From contig NZ_LPVF01000013.1 in the NCBI RefSeq assembly GCF_001517105.1, positions 186,001 to 250,000 on the forward strand: DNA of 64,000 bases. Direction: 5' to 3'. The notes under the pieces were generated by a model. It was not told the DNA's origin and searched no databases. It saw nothing but the letters and a program-made list of their open reading frames with translations. The position numbers and the translations under genes are program-made. This document shows, one piece after another, positions 8,201-16,545 of this stretch. How positions within the stretch are numbered: the first letter of the stretch is position 1; each line of letters starts with the position of its first letter. Source of the DNA: Bacillus halotolerans (GTDB taxonomy: Bacteria > Bacillota > Bacilli > Bacillales > Bacillaceae).

Positions 8201-8296
8201 TTAAAAGTGTGCAATTAAGCTGTCTTTAAAGTTTGAAAATACGAAAGCAATCAAAAACACAACGACGAAGAACAAATAAAAAACACCCTTATACAT
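8201..8296 (-). CDS. 31-residue single-span membrane peptide, unknown
   Basis: ATG at 8296 follows AAAGGGAGAGTTGGT, an excellent ribosome site, and encodes MYKGVFYLFFVVVFLIAF plus a short polar tail (31 residues). The N-terminal 20 residues form one transmembrane helix rich in Phe and Val; the tail has Lys, Asp and His. It is too short for usual gene callers. It lies between mrfB and cotD on their strand. I do not recognise it; it could be a small regulator of a membrane protein or a sporulation peptide. Confidence 0.6.
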   Translation of the reverse strand: MYKGVFYLFFVVVFLIAFVFSNFKDSLIAHF

Positions 8297-8429
8297 ACCA
8301 ACTCTCCCTTTAAAAATAACTAACGTCATTTTACAGGATTCGCCGGTTTTCTACAACAAAATCGATGTGAATCCAGCAAAAAAATTTCATGGCGAAAGAA
8401 GTCGTCTTTTGCGCTTTCCCGGGGAATAT

Positions 8430-9671
8430 TTAAGAGGAATATTTCCTCTTCAAACGGGCAATTCTCACGTGCAGATTTTCCGTTTCTTTTTCTGATAAGG
8501 ACGCCTCATCAGCAAGTAATTGTTCAGCTGTATGTAAAGCTTTCCCGAATTCCTTTTTCTTATGCTCAAAATATTTAGCAAGCTCTATCGCTGACGTGTA
8601 CCTGCATTTTTGGTGCTGAGAATGAGATAGTTTCTCCCAAAGCAGGACTGCATCTTCTAGGCGGTTTTGTTTTTTGTACAGCATTGATAAATCTAAAAGG
8701 GCTCTGTCTTTATTTTCAAATGACTTTTCTTTAAGTCTTTCAAGCTGATTGACTGCTTGGCCCGTTTCCTTATGGGCAATAAACCATTTCGCCATTGCGT
8801 AAGCTTCATCATGCTCTTTTGGCATATCAGAAGCGGAAAGAATTTTCTTTGACATATGAATGTACAGTGAAATTAACGACAGCACATCCATCTCATTATG
8901 GTGCAGCACACCCTTTAAAAGATCCGGTTCCTGTGCCTTAATAAAATGAAAGTACAGCATCGGCGCCAAATAGCCCGGGGTGTCTTCTTTTCTGCGTACG
9001 CCGAGCTCTTCTTTTTCAACTGAGCCAAGCGACACGCGTTCCATTTTGTGCTTCCACAAACGCCTTGCTCCATGCAAGAGGTCAAAATGCCCGAATTCCG
9101 GGAGCTTCGGAACTCTGTCACGAATCAGTGTATGCCTTGTTTTTACCTGCGGCCAATCAAAAGCTTTTCCGTTGTAGGTAACAAGTGATGTAATATCAAC
9201 CTCGCTTAAAAAGCTCTGATACAAGGCGACTTCATTCCCCGGTTTGGGCAGAAGATGCTGTTTGATTACCACTCGATCTTTATATACCCTTGCATGGCCG
9301 AGCAAAAAAATCGTATTGCCGGCTCCGCCGCCAAGACCTGTTGTTTCTGTATCAAAGAAAAACAGGCTGTTGTTTTCATATCCTTTTGCAGATAATGTAT
9401 GCGAGAGGCTGCTTTTGTTCCATAACCCGATGACTTCATCCAGCTCGGAAAAACAGTAATGCCCGTGCCGATGGGAGAGCGGATATTCTACTTCCCTGAT
9501 CAGACAGTATTCATCCTCAAAGAAGAAAGGCTTCACGCCATAAGCCTCCCACTCTTTAAGAAATGGTATATCAGAGCGAATGTCTGAAGTCCCATTCTCT
9601 TCTATCTTGTGTTCTGCTTCCTCCAGCACCATATGCTTTTTCATACGCTGGAGTTTTCCTTTTAACGACAT
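8430..9671 (-). CDS. mrfB: MrfB (YprB), DEDD exonuclease of mitomycin repair
   Basis: 413 residues. The RNase H-like exonuclease domain has the acidic motifs FFDTETTGLGGG (about 105-116), TYNGKAFDWPQV (about 163-174) and HNEMDVLSL (about 258-266), i.e. the D-E-D-D/H set. The C-terminal third is helical and TPR-like. In B. subtilis MrfB acts with the helicase MrfA in a UvrA-independent repair route for mitomycin C damage. mrfA lies immediately upstream, separated by 16 bases, so the pair is an operon. Confidence 0.92.
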   Translation of the reverse strand: MSLKGKLQRMKKHMVLEEAEHKIEENGTSDIRSDIPFLKEWEAYGVKPFFFEDEYCLIREVEYPLSHRHGHYCFSELDEVIGLWNKSSLSHTLSAKGYENNSLFFFDTETTGLGGGAGNTIFLLGHARVYKDRVVIKQHLLPKPGNEVALYQSFLSEVDITSLVTYNGKAFDWPQVKTRHTLIRDRVPKLPEFGHFDLLHGARRLWKHKMERVSLGSVEKEELGVRRKEDTPGYLAPMLYFHFIKAQEPDLLKGVLHHNEMDVLSLISLYIHMSKKILSASDMPKEHDEAYAMAKWFIAHKETGQAVNQLERLKEKSFENKDRALLDLSMLYKKQNRLEDAVLLWEKLSHSQHQKCRYTSAIELAKYFEHKKKEFGKALHTAEQLLADEASLSEKETENLHVRIARLKRKYSS

Positions 9672-9687
9672 GCCTAACCTCCTTTCC

Positions 9688-11937
9688 TTATGACATTTGG
9701 TCCAACAGCTGCAAAATTCGTTCCTTGGCTTTTATTCCTTCTATTTCAGTACCTATACAAGACGGACAGCCATCATGACAAGGACATTGTTTTATCAGCC
9801 GCTTAGCCGCATCATTAATGTCAACAAACCGTGTAAAGACTTCCTCTGCCAAGCCGATTCCGCCCGGATAATGGTCATATAAAAATACCGTTGGCAAACC
9901 GGTATGGGCAGCTTTGATTTGCGAAACGACATGGACATCATTTCGGTCACACATAATATACACAGGGACAATATGCTGCAAAACATTCGATATGCCCAGA
10001 AGCAGCTGTTCGAGTGTCTTTTCTCCAATGTCTTCATCAATTGTTTTGATTTCAAGCCAAGCCGCACTCGTGTGGAGTTCTTCTTCCGGTAAATGGATAG
10101 AGCCTGATCCGATATTTTCAAAAGTAGTCATCTTAATCTTTTTAAAAATAGTGGGCAATGCATTTACCGTAACATCGCCGTAATGTAGGGATGTACGGCT
10201 CCTCTCTTTTGTTTTGTCAATTTCCAGCACCTTCAGCTGGACTGCCAGATTGGCATCCGTGTAATATTCCACATCAACTTTTCTGACATAAGCCTTTTTA
10301 TGATCCCAATCAAGCTTTTCCACTTGGAATTGCACGCCTTCATGCAAATAAATCGCTTCATCATGAAGAAGCGTCATCGCACTAAACCGATCCATTTCAC
10401 CGATGATTCTCACATTCGCAACATCCGTTTGATCGACAATGACCACATTTTCTTGTGAAGCCGAACGCAGACTGATATTGGAAGCAGGAAACGATTCGTT
10501 TGCCCAATGATAACGTTCTCCATTGCGGTGCAGGACACCCTCTTCCTGAAGGTACTCGAGGATATCACTGACGTCCAGCGGCCCAAACTCTTCATCGGCT
10601 TTGAAAGGAAGTTCATAAGAAGCGCATTTTAAGTGATCAACTAAAATAATTAGATTCTCTGGGTTGATTCTTGCCGATTCCGGCGAACGGTCAAAAAAGT
10701 ATTCAGGATGGCGCACAATATACTGGTCAATCGGCGTTGAATTAGCCACCATGACAATCAAGGACTCACCGTGTCTTCTGCCGGCTCTTCCCGCCTGCTG
10801 CCACGCACTTGCCACACTTCCGGGATAACCGGTCATGATACAGACCTGCAGCTGACCGATATCAACCCCGAGCTCCAGCGCATTTGTGCTGACAACCCCA
10901 AGAATTTCGCCATCTCGCAGTCCTCTTTCGATTTCTCTTCGTTCTTTTGGAAGATATCCTCCCCGATAACCTCTGATAGACTTTGCCCCGATCTCTTTTT
11001 TCACCAGTTCCTGAATATGGCTTAAAATAATTTCCACACGGACTCTGCTTCTGGCAAATACAATGGTCTGCACTTTGTTCTTCAGGAACTCTTTCGCCAG
11101 CTCGTTTACTTCTACTGTTGCGCTTTTTCTGATGTTAAGCGGCTGATTAACAATTGGCGGATTATAAAATACAAAGTGCTTCCGTCCGCTTGGCGCACCG
11201 TTGTCATCAACCAGCCTCATTGAGTTTCCGGTCAGCTGCTCTCCCAATTCCTTCGGATTCGCGATCGTTGCCGAGGTACAAATAAAGATCGGGTCACTTC
11301 CATAAAATCGGCAGATCCGTTTCAGCCGGCGGATTACATTTGCCACATGGCTTCCGAATACACCGCGATACGTGTGCAGCTCGTCTATCACAATATATTT
11401 AAGGTTTTCAAACAGACTCACCCATTTTGTATGATGCGGAAGAATTGCCGAGTGGAGCATATCAGGGTTTGTAATCACAATGTGCCCTGCTTTTCTGACT
11501 TTTTGTCTGATCGCTGGAGATGTATCTCCGTCATATGTAAAACTTTTAATATCAATGCCCATCTCATCAATGATTTCATTAAGCTCACTTTTTTGATCCT
11601 GGGCCAGCGCTTTAGTAGGAAATAAATATAACGCCCGGTTTGTATCCTCCTCAGCGATAGATTGCAGGACAGGCAGGTTGTAGCATAATGTTTTCCCGGA
11701 TGCCGTAGGCGTTACAGTTACAATGCTTTCACCTTTTTGCACATATTGAAAAGCGGCATATTGGTGGGTATATAAGGCATCAATTCCCCTTTTGGAAAGG
11801 GCTGTTTTGAGTCTCTCATCTATACATTCAGGCATCGGCCTTGTCCTTGCTTCACGAGGCTCAATTTCATGCCAGTTCACAACGTTTTCATTTCCTTTCA
11901 ATTCAGAAATGAGTTCAGTCAGTGATTTCTTTTTCAT
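9688..11937 (-). CDS. mrfA: MrfA (YprA), DEAD/DEAH-box repair helicase
   Basis: 749 residues, the normal length. Helicase motifs are TPTASGKT (Walker A, near 79-86), DELH (Walker B), TSATIANP (motif III) and QQAGRAGR (motif VI). A C-terminal domain ends with four clustered cysteines (CPCHDGCPSC), the zinc site of this family. It translocates 3' to 5' on DNA and with MrfB removes mitomycin C adducts. The start at 11937 has AAAGAGGTGTAAAG before it. No SOS box was recognised upstream. Confidence 0.93.
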   Translation of the reverse strand: MKKKSLTELISELKGNENVVNWHEIEPREARTRPMPECIDERLKTALSKRGIDALYTHQYAAFQYVQKGESIVTVTPTASGKTLCYNLPVLQSIAEEDTNRALYLFPTKALAQDQKSELNEIIDEMGIDIKSFTYDGDTSPAIRQKVRKAGHIVITNPDMLHSAILPHHTKWVSLFENLKYIVIDELHTYRGVFGSHVANVIRRLKRICRFYGSDPIFICTSATIANPKELGEQLTGNSMRLVDDNGAPSGRKHFVFYNPPIVNQPLNIRKSATVEVNELAKEFLKNKVQTIVFARSRVRVEIILSHIQELVKKEIGAKSIRGYRGGYLPKERREIERGLRDGEILGVVSTNALELGVDIGQLQVCIMTGYPGSVASAWQQAGRAGRRHGESLIVMVANSTPIDQYIVRHPEYFFDRSPESARINPENLIILVDHLKCASYELPFKADEEFGPLDVSDILEYLQEEGVLHRNGERYHWANESFPASNISLRSASQENVVIVDQTDVANVRIIGEMDRFSAMTLLHDEAIYLHEGVQFQVEKLDWDHKKAYVRKVDVEYYTDANLAVQLKVLEIDKTKERSRTSLHYGDVTVNALPTIFKKIKMTTFENIGSGSIHLPEEELHTSAAWLEIKTIDEDIGEKTLEQLLLGISNVLQHIVPVYIMCDRNDVHVVSQIKAAHTGLPTVFLYDHYPGGIGLAEEVFTRFVDINDAAKRLIKQCPCHDGCPSCIGTEIEGIKAKERILQLLDQMS

Positions 11938-12017
11938 TCTTTACACCTCTTTATCAAGTACAGTTTACCGAATATTTGTTTGCATGGCTAGGTGCAAATT
12001 TTATACAATCGGACAAC

Positions 12018-12043
12018 AAAAAAGCAAGGCATCCGCCCTGCTT
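12018..12043 (-). terminator. Terminator of ypqE
   Basis: AAGCAGGGC/GCCTTGCTT hairpin (one G-U pair) followed by a T run on the minus strand, overlapping the ypqE stop codon. Confidence 0.82.
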
Positions 12044-12548
12044 ATTTCGCTCTTATTGTGAGCAGCTTTGTTTCGCCTTTGTGTGCAGCCTTTTCGCCTG
12101 CAGGCTCTATTGTTTCCACAGCTTCCCCATTCATAATGACGATTGGGATGACTGTGCTGCTCGCTTTTTCTTTTATTAACTCCAAATCACACGTGATGAG
12201 CGGGTCGCCGACCTTTACTTTGTCACCTTCTTTAATATGAGCGGTAAATCCTTCTCCATTCATATTTACGGTTTCTAATCCTACGTGAATTAACAGCTCG
12301 ATTCCCGAACGTGTCCGGATGCCCACGGCGTGTTTTGTATGAAACAGCTGAATCACTTCACCTTCAGCAGGTGAAACAATTTCACCATTAGAGGGTTCAA
12401 CTGCAATTCCTTCGCCCATCATTTTTTGTGAAAAAACAGGATCCGGCACATCTGTCAGATCCATTACCGTCCCGTCTGCCGGAGAATAGATGACCTCTTC
12501 CGTAATTTTTTCCTCTGATTTTCCCATTCCGAATAATTTTTTCAGCAA
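12042..12548 (-). CDS. ypqE: Stand-alone PTS EIIA (glucose family) protein
   Basis: 168 residues forming a single EIIA-Glc domain. The phosphorylatable histidine is in [11 protein letters not shown] and the second active-site histidine in LFHTKHAVG. It accepts phosphate from HPr and can donate it to EIIBC proteins that lack their own EIIA. The start is taken as TTG at 12548 because GGAAGGGAG lies eight bases before it; the upstream in-frame ATG has no ribosome site. It is monocistronic. Confidence 0.9.
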   Translation of the reverse strand: MLKKLFGMGKSEEKITEEVIYSPADGTVMDLTDVPDPVFSQKMMGEGIAVEPSNGEIVSPAEGEVIQLFHTKHAVGIRTRSGIELLIHVGLETVNMNGEGFTAHIKEGDKVKVGDPLITCDLELIKEKASSTVIPIVIMNGEAVETIEPAGEKAAHKGETKLLTIRAK

Positions 12549-12684
12549 TGTGTTATCTCCCTTCCAATTCATCAACCGTTATCCCTTCATTCACCACCTA
12601 TTTAACCACACTTTCAATTTCGCTTCAATTTATAACTACATCCGGCACAAACGCATAGTCTGATAAAAAAAGGCGGTGGCTCAT

Positions 12685-13104
12685 TTGGAATGTAAAGATG
12701 ACAAAAAGAATGAATTGTCTAAGAAAGAAGAGATCATCAATCAAGCAATGGACCATCTGTTTCAGTCTTCTGCATTAGGAAATCTTTTACAGGGTTTTCA
12801 AAACTTGATCGACTCTAGTTTTAAAGATGTACAGACAACGATAGACGTCAGAGAAAGTGATGACGGGCTGTATGTCGATATCACAATTCCAGCAACGTTT
12901 CGAGACGGCGAGATTCTCATCGACATTAAGTCCCGGTACCTCCATGTAACGCTTCAGGAAAAACAGAAGGAGCAAAACGCCTCCACATTAACAAGCATGA
13001 CAAGAACCGTACAGCTGCCTTATGAGGTACATCAGGAAGAAATGGTAACGTCATGGAGTGAGCAGACAATGACGCTTTTCTTCCCAACAAATAAGCATGA
13101 ATGA
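12685..13104 (+). CDS. ypqA: YpqA, small Hsp20-like protein
   Basis: 139 residues from a TTG at 12685, which AAGGCGGTG precedes by six bases; an in-frame GTG at 12676 is inside that ribosome site. The C-terminal two thirds look like an alpha-crystallin-type beta sandwich (TTIDVRESDDGLYVDITIPA, ILIDIKSRYLHVTLQEK), so a chaperone- or spore-associated role is possible. The usual IxI tail of small heat-shock proteins is absent. Its function has not been established to my knowledge. It is transcribed opposite to its neighbours. Confidence 0.78.
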   Translation: MECKDDKKNELSKKEEIINQAMDHLFQSSALGNLLQGFQNLIDSSFKDVQTTIDVRESDDGLYVDITIPATFRDGEILIDIKSRYLHVTLQEKQKEQNASTLTSMTRTVQLPYEVHQEEMVTSWSEQTMTLFFPTNKHE

Positions 13105-13125
13105 ATTGATTCATTCATGCTTTTG

Positions 13126-13500
13126 TTATTTGAAAAAGCTGGTAAACCCCTTTATTAATGAGCCGACTTGATTCATGGCACTCATGACTTGGCCTGTCGT
13201 ATCCATCATTTTATTAAAGTCAAACTGCCCGTTCGCTTTTTTGAATTGCGACATAATACTTTGAACCTGTGAAGGCTGCTGCTGATTCGGTCTCGGAATA
13301 GGATAAGGATTAGGAAATACCGGCGGCTGCATAGGCATAGACTGAGGCGGATTATACGGCTGATAAAACTCCTGTTGTCCGTAATGCTGCGGAACGTACT
13401 GTTCAGAATGAACAGGCGCATTCTGCTGATAATATCCCTGCACTTGCTGAGGATAATAATAACCCAATTGCCGAGGATCGTTTTGAGGTCTCCTTTTCAT
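13126..13500 (-). CDS. yppG: YppG, Pro/Gln/Tyr-rich protein
   Basis: 124 residues, with the first 80 composed largely of Pro, Gln and Tyr ([17 protein letters not shown]) and a C-terminal segment ([18 protein letters not shown]...) that is conserved in the YppG and coat-protein families. The start at 13500 follows GGGGGGAAATC. Composition resembles spore-coat proteins such as CotC and YppG, a coat-associated protein in B. subtilis. It converges with ypqA; the two stop codons are 21 bases apart. Confidence 0.85.
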   Translation of the reverse strand: MKRRPQNDPRQLGYYYPQQVQGYYQQNAPVHSEQYVPQHYGQQEFYQPYNPPQSMPMQPPVFPNPYPIPRPNQQQPSQVQSIMSQFKKANGQFDFNKMMDTTGQVMSAMNQVGSLIKGFTSFFK

Positions 13501-13687
13501 TGCGATTTCCCCCCTAGACTCAACAGTTTCTCTCCTATATATGTATGAATCATTTCTTTTGTTTGTGTCTGATGCTATCAAGCGTGTTTGTCAAATTGTG
13601 TCGAAAGTTTAAATTTTTTAAAAACAGAAAAAAGTCGAATCATTATGATACCATATTTTCAATACAGATGAGAGGGGATGCACCATA

Positions 13688-13876
13688 ATGAACGTACCAT
13701 ACTTAAGCAAACGTTTTGCAGAAATGAAGAAATATGAAACAGACTGTGTGAATAAACTGATGGACTTTGCCAAGTTCCTCTATATTCAAGGACACCTCAA
13801 CGCAACTGAATTTCGTAACAGTATGAAGGTTCTGGAAGCAAATGGAGCAGAAAGCCCGGCATATGAGCTGAATTAA
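13688..13876 (+). CDS. yppF: YppF, small conserved protein
   Basis: A 62-residue soluble protein (MNVPYLSKRFAEMKKYETDC...) with a helical middle part and no membrane segment. AGAGGGGATGC lies before the ATG. The family is conserved in Bacillus but has no known function. It is a single gene on the plus strand between yppG and yppE; a short AT-rich region follows, without a strong terminator. Confidence 0.85.
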   Translation: MNVPYLSKRFAEMKKYETDCVNKLMDFAKFLYIQGHLNATEFRNSMKVLEANGAESPAYELN

Positions 13877-13901
13877 TGTCCGGTCCCCTATAATAAAAAT
13901 G

Positions 13902-13923
13902 AAGACAGCCTTATTGGCTGTCT
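13902..13923. terminator. Terminator between convergent yppF and yppE
   Basis: AAGACAGCC ttat GGCTGTCTT hairpin lies just after yppF and covers the yppE stop region. T runs are short, so strength is uncertain. Confidence 0.6.
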
Positions 13924-14282
13924 TCACTTGCAATTTCATCCCTCACTGTCTGCAATGTGTAAATGACTGATTCAGTGATGTCTTTGAATCGCTTTTTATG
14001 AATATGATGAACATATGATTGAAGAATCAATTCCAGGAAATTATCTTTTGCGGTCTCTATTTGCTCAGCATGCACGTATTTCGGGCGGTGAGACTTTATA
14101 AATTCAAGCGCCCCTTCCGCCCAGTGAGCTGCCAGGGCATCATTCTCCTCCACAGCAGGCTTTATCGTCTCAAAAAAATCGTACGAATAGTCATTTTCTT
14201 TCCCTTCCTGATATCGTGCAGCACCTGTTTCAGCGGCTTCAATCATTTGCTCGGTAACTTTCAGCAATGTTTGTGGTTGCAA
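13911..14282 (-). CDS. yppE: YppE, conserved helical protein
   Basis: 123 residues, predicted all-alpha (LLKVTEQMIEAAETGAARYQ, FLELILQSYVHHIHKKRF). It matches the DUF1798/YppE family of four-helix bundle proteins found in Bacillaceae. Function is unknown. The start at 14282 has GAGGTGAAGGAAG upstream. A hairpin-forming sequence AAGACAGCC...GGCTGTCTT at 13902-13923 overlaps its 3' end and can serve as terminator for both yppF and yppE. Confidence 0.85.
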   Translation of the reverse strand: MQPQTLLKVTEQMIEAAETGAARYQEGKENDYSYDFFETIKPAVEENDALAAHWAEGALEFIKSHRPKYVHAEQIETAKDNFLELILQSYVHHIHKKRFKDITESVIYTLQTVRDEIASEDSQ

Positions 14283-14327
14283 CTTCCTTCACCTCAAAGC
14301 TTATCGTACCAAATTTTGCTCATAAAT

Positions 14328-14573
14328 TCAGCCGATACGGTATACCTTATCTACAGCATACCTCTCTTGAGGGGATCGGTACAGTTCGTTTATACATATA
14401 TGAAGATCCATGATTTCTTCTTCCAGAACACTCAAACGCTCGTCCTCCGTTTCACGCATTTCAGCCTCGAATACATCTATAGAACGGCCAAGGCTCTGTT
14501 CAGCACAGTTTATTTCAGTTTCTATATCAGAAAGCATTCGGAGAATATCTGTCTTGCTTACATAACCGGACAT
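14328..14573 (-). CDS. yppD: YppD, small coiled-coil protein
   Basis: 81 residues, almost entirely helical and acidic (ILRMLSDIETEINCAEQSLG, EAEMRETEDERLSVLEEEIM). The start at 14573 is set by AAAGGGAGGAACACAA; the reading frame upstream of it overlaps promoter-like DNA. Function unknown. It lies upstream of yppE on the same strand, 45 bases away, and may be co-transcribed. Confidence 0.8.
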   Translation of the reverse strand: MSGYVSKTDILRMLSDIETEINCAEQSLGRSIDVFEAEMRETEDERLSVLEEEIMDLHICINELYRSPQERYAVDKVYRIG

Positions 14574-14770
14574 TTGTGTTCCTCCCTTTACTCTTCTCTC
14601 CCGGTTAAATTCTTTGCTCGTACGGCGCAATCCTTCCGCATGACAAAACTAGAAGCAAATCGCCAAACAAACAGGTATTCCACGAAAAGCTGAAGTTTTC
14701 GACAAAAAGACACGCAAAAATTGTATGATCCTCACGCTTAATGCACACGATACTTGTGAGGAGGTGCCGT

Positions 14771-14875
14771 ATGAAATCTAGACCGAAAAAAGCCGGCCAG
14801 CAAAAAAAGACAGAATCAAAAGCAGTTGATTCTTTAGATAAAAAACTAGGCGGCCCGAACCGTCCTTCTACGTAA
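14771..14875 (+). CDS. sspM: Small acid-soluble spore protein M
   Basis: 34 residues (MKSRPKKAGQQKKTESKAVD...), strongly basic and ending KLGGPNRPST, matching the minor SASP SspM made in the forespore under sigma-G. The ribosome site GAGGAGGTG is seven bases before the ATG. It is monocistronic, with a terminator directly after the stop. It is too short for most open-reading-frame cut-offs. A sigma-G promoter could not be assigned with confidence in the 70 bases upstream. Confidence 0.92.
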   Translation: MKSRPKKAGQQKKTESKAVDSLDKKLGGPNRPST

Positions 14876-14902
14876 GAAGCAAGGAAATTCCTTGCTTCTT
14901 TT
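14874..14902. terminator. Bidirectional terminator between sspM and yppC
   Basis: AGAAGCAAGG/CCTTGCTTCT hairpin with a five-base loop and T run; it covers the stop codons of both convergent genes. Confidence 0.88.
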
Positions 14903-15863
14903 ATTTCTTCAGCCAATGCTCCACCGCAAAGAGCGCATGCAGCTGACGTTTTTTGTTTACATACCAGTCAGTCAATTCTATCTGCCGCGGCAATGCTTCC
15001 CGCTCAAAGAGGCCTTTCTTTATCTTTCCATGAAACCAATCTGTTTTCTTTCCGTCTAATGAGTGAGTTAATTCAGGGTAGCATGTCCTTAGCATAGGAG
15101 ATGTCCTTTTTGTGATTCCGATCATTTTTTCCATATCAAAACGGGAGCCTGTATGCGGCACTGTGTGCAAAAAGTCATAAAAAGAAGAAAACAGTTCCGG
15201 ACTGAACAGCAATTGTGACAGCTGTTTTCCAAGCCTTATCCTTTCTTCAGTTTTAGAAAAACGCTTGGCCGAAATACCGTAAAGAATGCCGTCTGAAGAA
15301 GGAAAAATAACGGTGTTGAAATGAAACCAGTCACTTAAATAAAAAGGAATCGTGCCAAAAACGTTCTTTTTGAACGAAGGATTTTGTATAATAGGTGTTT
15401 GGATAGTGTTTTGTTCATTTATAATGAGAGCATACATGAGCCGCTCCGTGTTTCGTTCATGCCAAAAACGGGTCCACTCTTCTGTCATAAATTGTGATAC
15501 GCCAAACAATTGCAGATAGTTGAACAGGGGCTTCCCGATTTTTACAGACCAGTGGTACAAAAGAAGCTGCGGATAGGCATCTGAAAAGATGAGCCAATTC
15601 GCTCTCTCGTAGGCCAAAAAGAACCACCTTTGCTGTGACTCACGCAGACCAAGCTGAAACAGACTGCCCTTTAAATCAGTCATCGACCAGCCGGCATTGC
15701 GTGAAACGAAGGAAGCTAAGAGCGACCATTTAATTTCCGGATGACGGTCATAGAATGTTTTATAAGCATTCGTTCTTGAAATATTATCGGCGTTTTTGAC
15801 TGCCGTCTGCCGCTCAATCCGGCGAAGAAGCTTTCTCATAGCCTGTTGTTCTTGCACGTTCAT
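14901..15863 (-). CDS. yppC: YppC, DUF2515 protein
   Basis: 320 residues, rich in aromatic residues (Trp, Phe, Tyr) but without a clear signal peptide or transmembrane helix. It matches the YppC/DUF2515 family of Bacillaceae, whose function is unknown. It lies divergent from recU with 40 bases between starts, an arrangement conserved in B. subtilis. The ATG at 15863 lacks a strong ribosome site. Confidence 0.83.
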   Translation of the reverse strand: MNVQEQQAMRKLLRRIERQTAVKNADNISRTNAYKTFYDRHPEIKWSLLASFVSRNAGWSMTDLKGSLFQLGLRESQQRWFFLAYERANWLIFSDAYPQLLLYHWSVKIGKPLFNYLQLFGVSQFMTEEWTRFWHERNTERLMYALIINEQNTIQTPIIQNPSFKKNVFGTIPFYLSDWFHFNTVIFPSSDGILYGISAKRFSKTEERIRLGKQLSQLLFSPELFSSFYDFLHTVPHTGSRFDMEKMIGITKRTSPMLRTCYPELTHSLDGKKTDWFHGKIKKGLFEREALPRQIELTDWYVNKKRQLHALFAVEHWLKK

Positions 15864-15903
15864 TCACTTCCGTCAATAATAGTTTAATAAGGAGGATGAG
15901 AAA

Positions 15904-16524
15904 GTGATTCGGTATCCTAACGGAAAAACGTTTCAGCCGAAACATCCGGTTTCATCCCAAAACAGTCATAAAAGAGCGCCATCTTACAGTAATCGCGGAA
16001 TGACCCTCGAAGATGACTTAAACGAAACGAATAAGTATTATCTGACAAACCAAATTGCCGTGATACACAAAAAGCCGACACCTGTTCAAATTGTAAATGT
16101 CCATTATCCAAAAAGAAGCGCTGCAGTCATAAAAGAAGCCTATTTTAAACAATCATCGACAACAGATTATAACGGTATTTATAAAGGGCGGTACATTGAC
16201 TTTGAGGCGAAAGAGACAAAAAACAAAACCTCTTTCCCCCTGCAGAATTTCCATGACCATCAAATTGAGCATATGAAGCAGGTAACGGCTCAAGACGGTA
16301 TTTGTTTTGTTATTATATCCGCTTTCGGCCAGGTTTATTTTTTAGAAGCCGATAGGCTGTTTTATTTCTGGGAAAGAAAAGAAAAAAACGGCAGAAAATC
16401 AATTCGAAAAGATGAGTTAGAGGAAGCAGCTTATCCGATTTCTCTTGGATACGCGCCAAGAATTGATTATATTAGTATTATTGAGCAGCTTTATTTTTCG
16501 CCATCATCTAGTGCGAAAGGTTGA
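15904..16524 (+). CDS. recU: Holliday junction resolvase RecU
   Basis: 206 residues, full length. Catalytic acidic and lysine residues are in place: Asp88, Glu101 and Lys103 within [19 protein letters not shown]. It cleaves four-way junctions during recombination, working with RuvAB, and modulates RecA. The start is GTG at 15904, preceded by AAGGAGGATGAGAAA. ponA begins 21 bases after its stop; recU-ponA (prfA-ponA) is a conserved operon linking recombination and cell-wall synthesis. Confidence 0.97.
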   Translation: MIRYPNGKTFQPKHPVSSQNSHKRAPSYSNRGMTLEDDLNETNKYYLTNQIAVIHKKPTPVQIVNVHYPKRSAAVIKEAYFKQSSTTDYNGIYKGRYIDFEAKETKNKTSFPLQNFHDHQIEHMKQVTAQDGICFVIISAFGQVYFLEADRLFYFWERKEKNGRKSIRKDELEEAAYPISLGYAPRIDYISIIEQLYFSPSSSAKG

Positions 16525-16545
16525 TTAACGAAAGGTTGAGATGTT

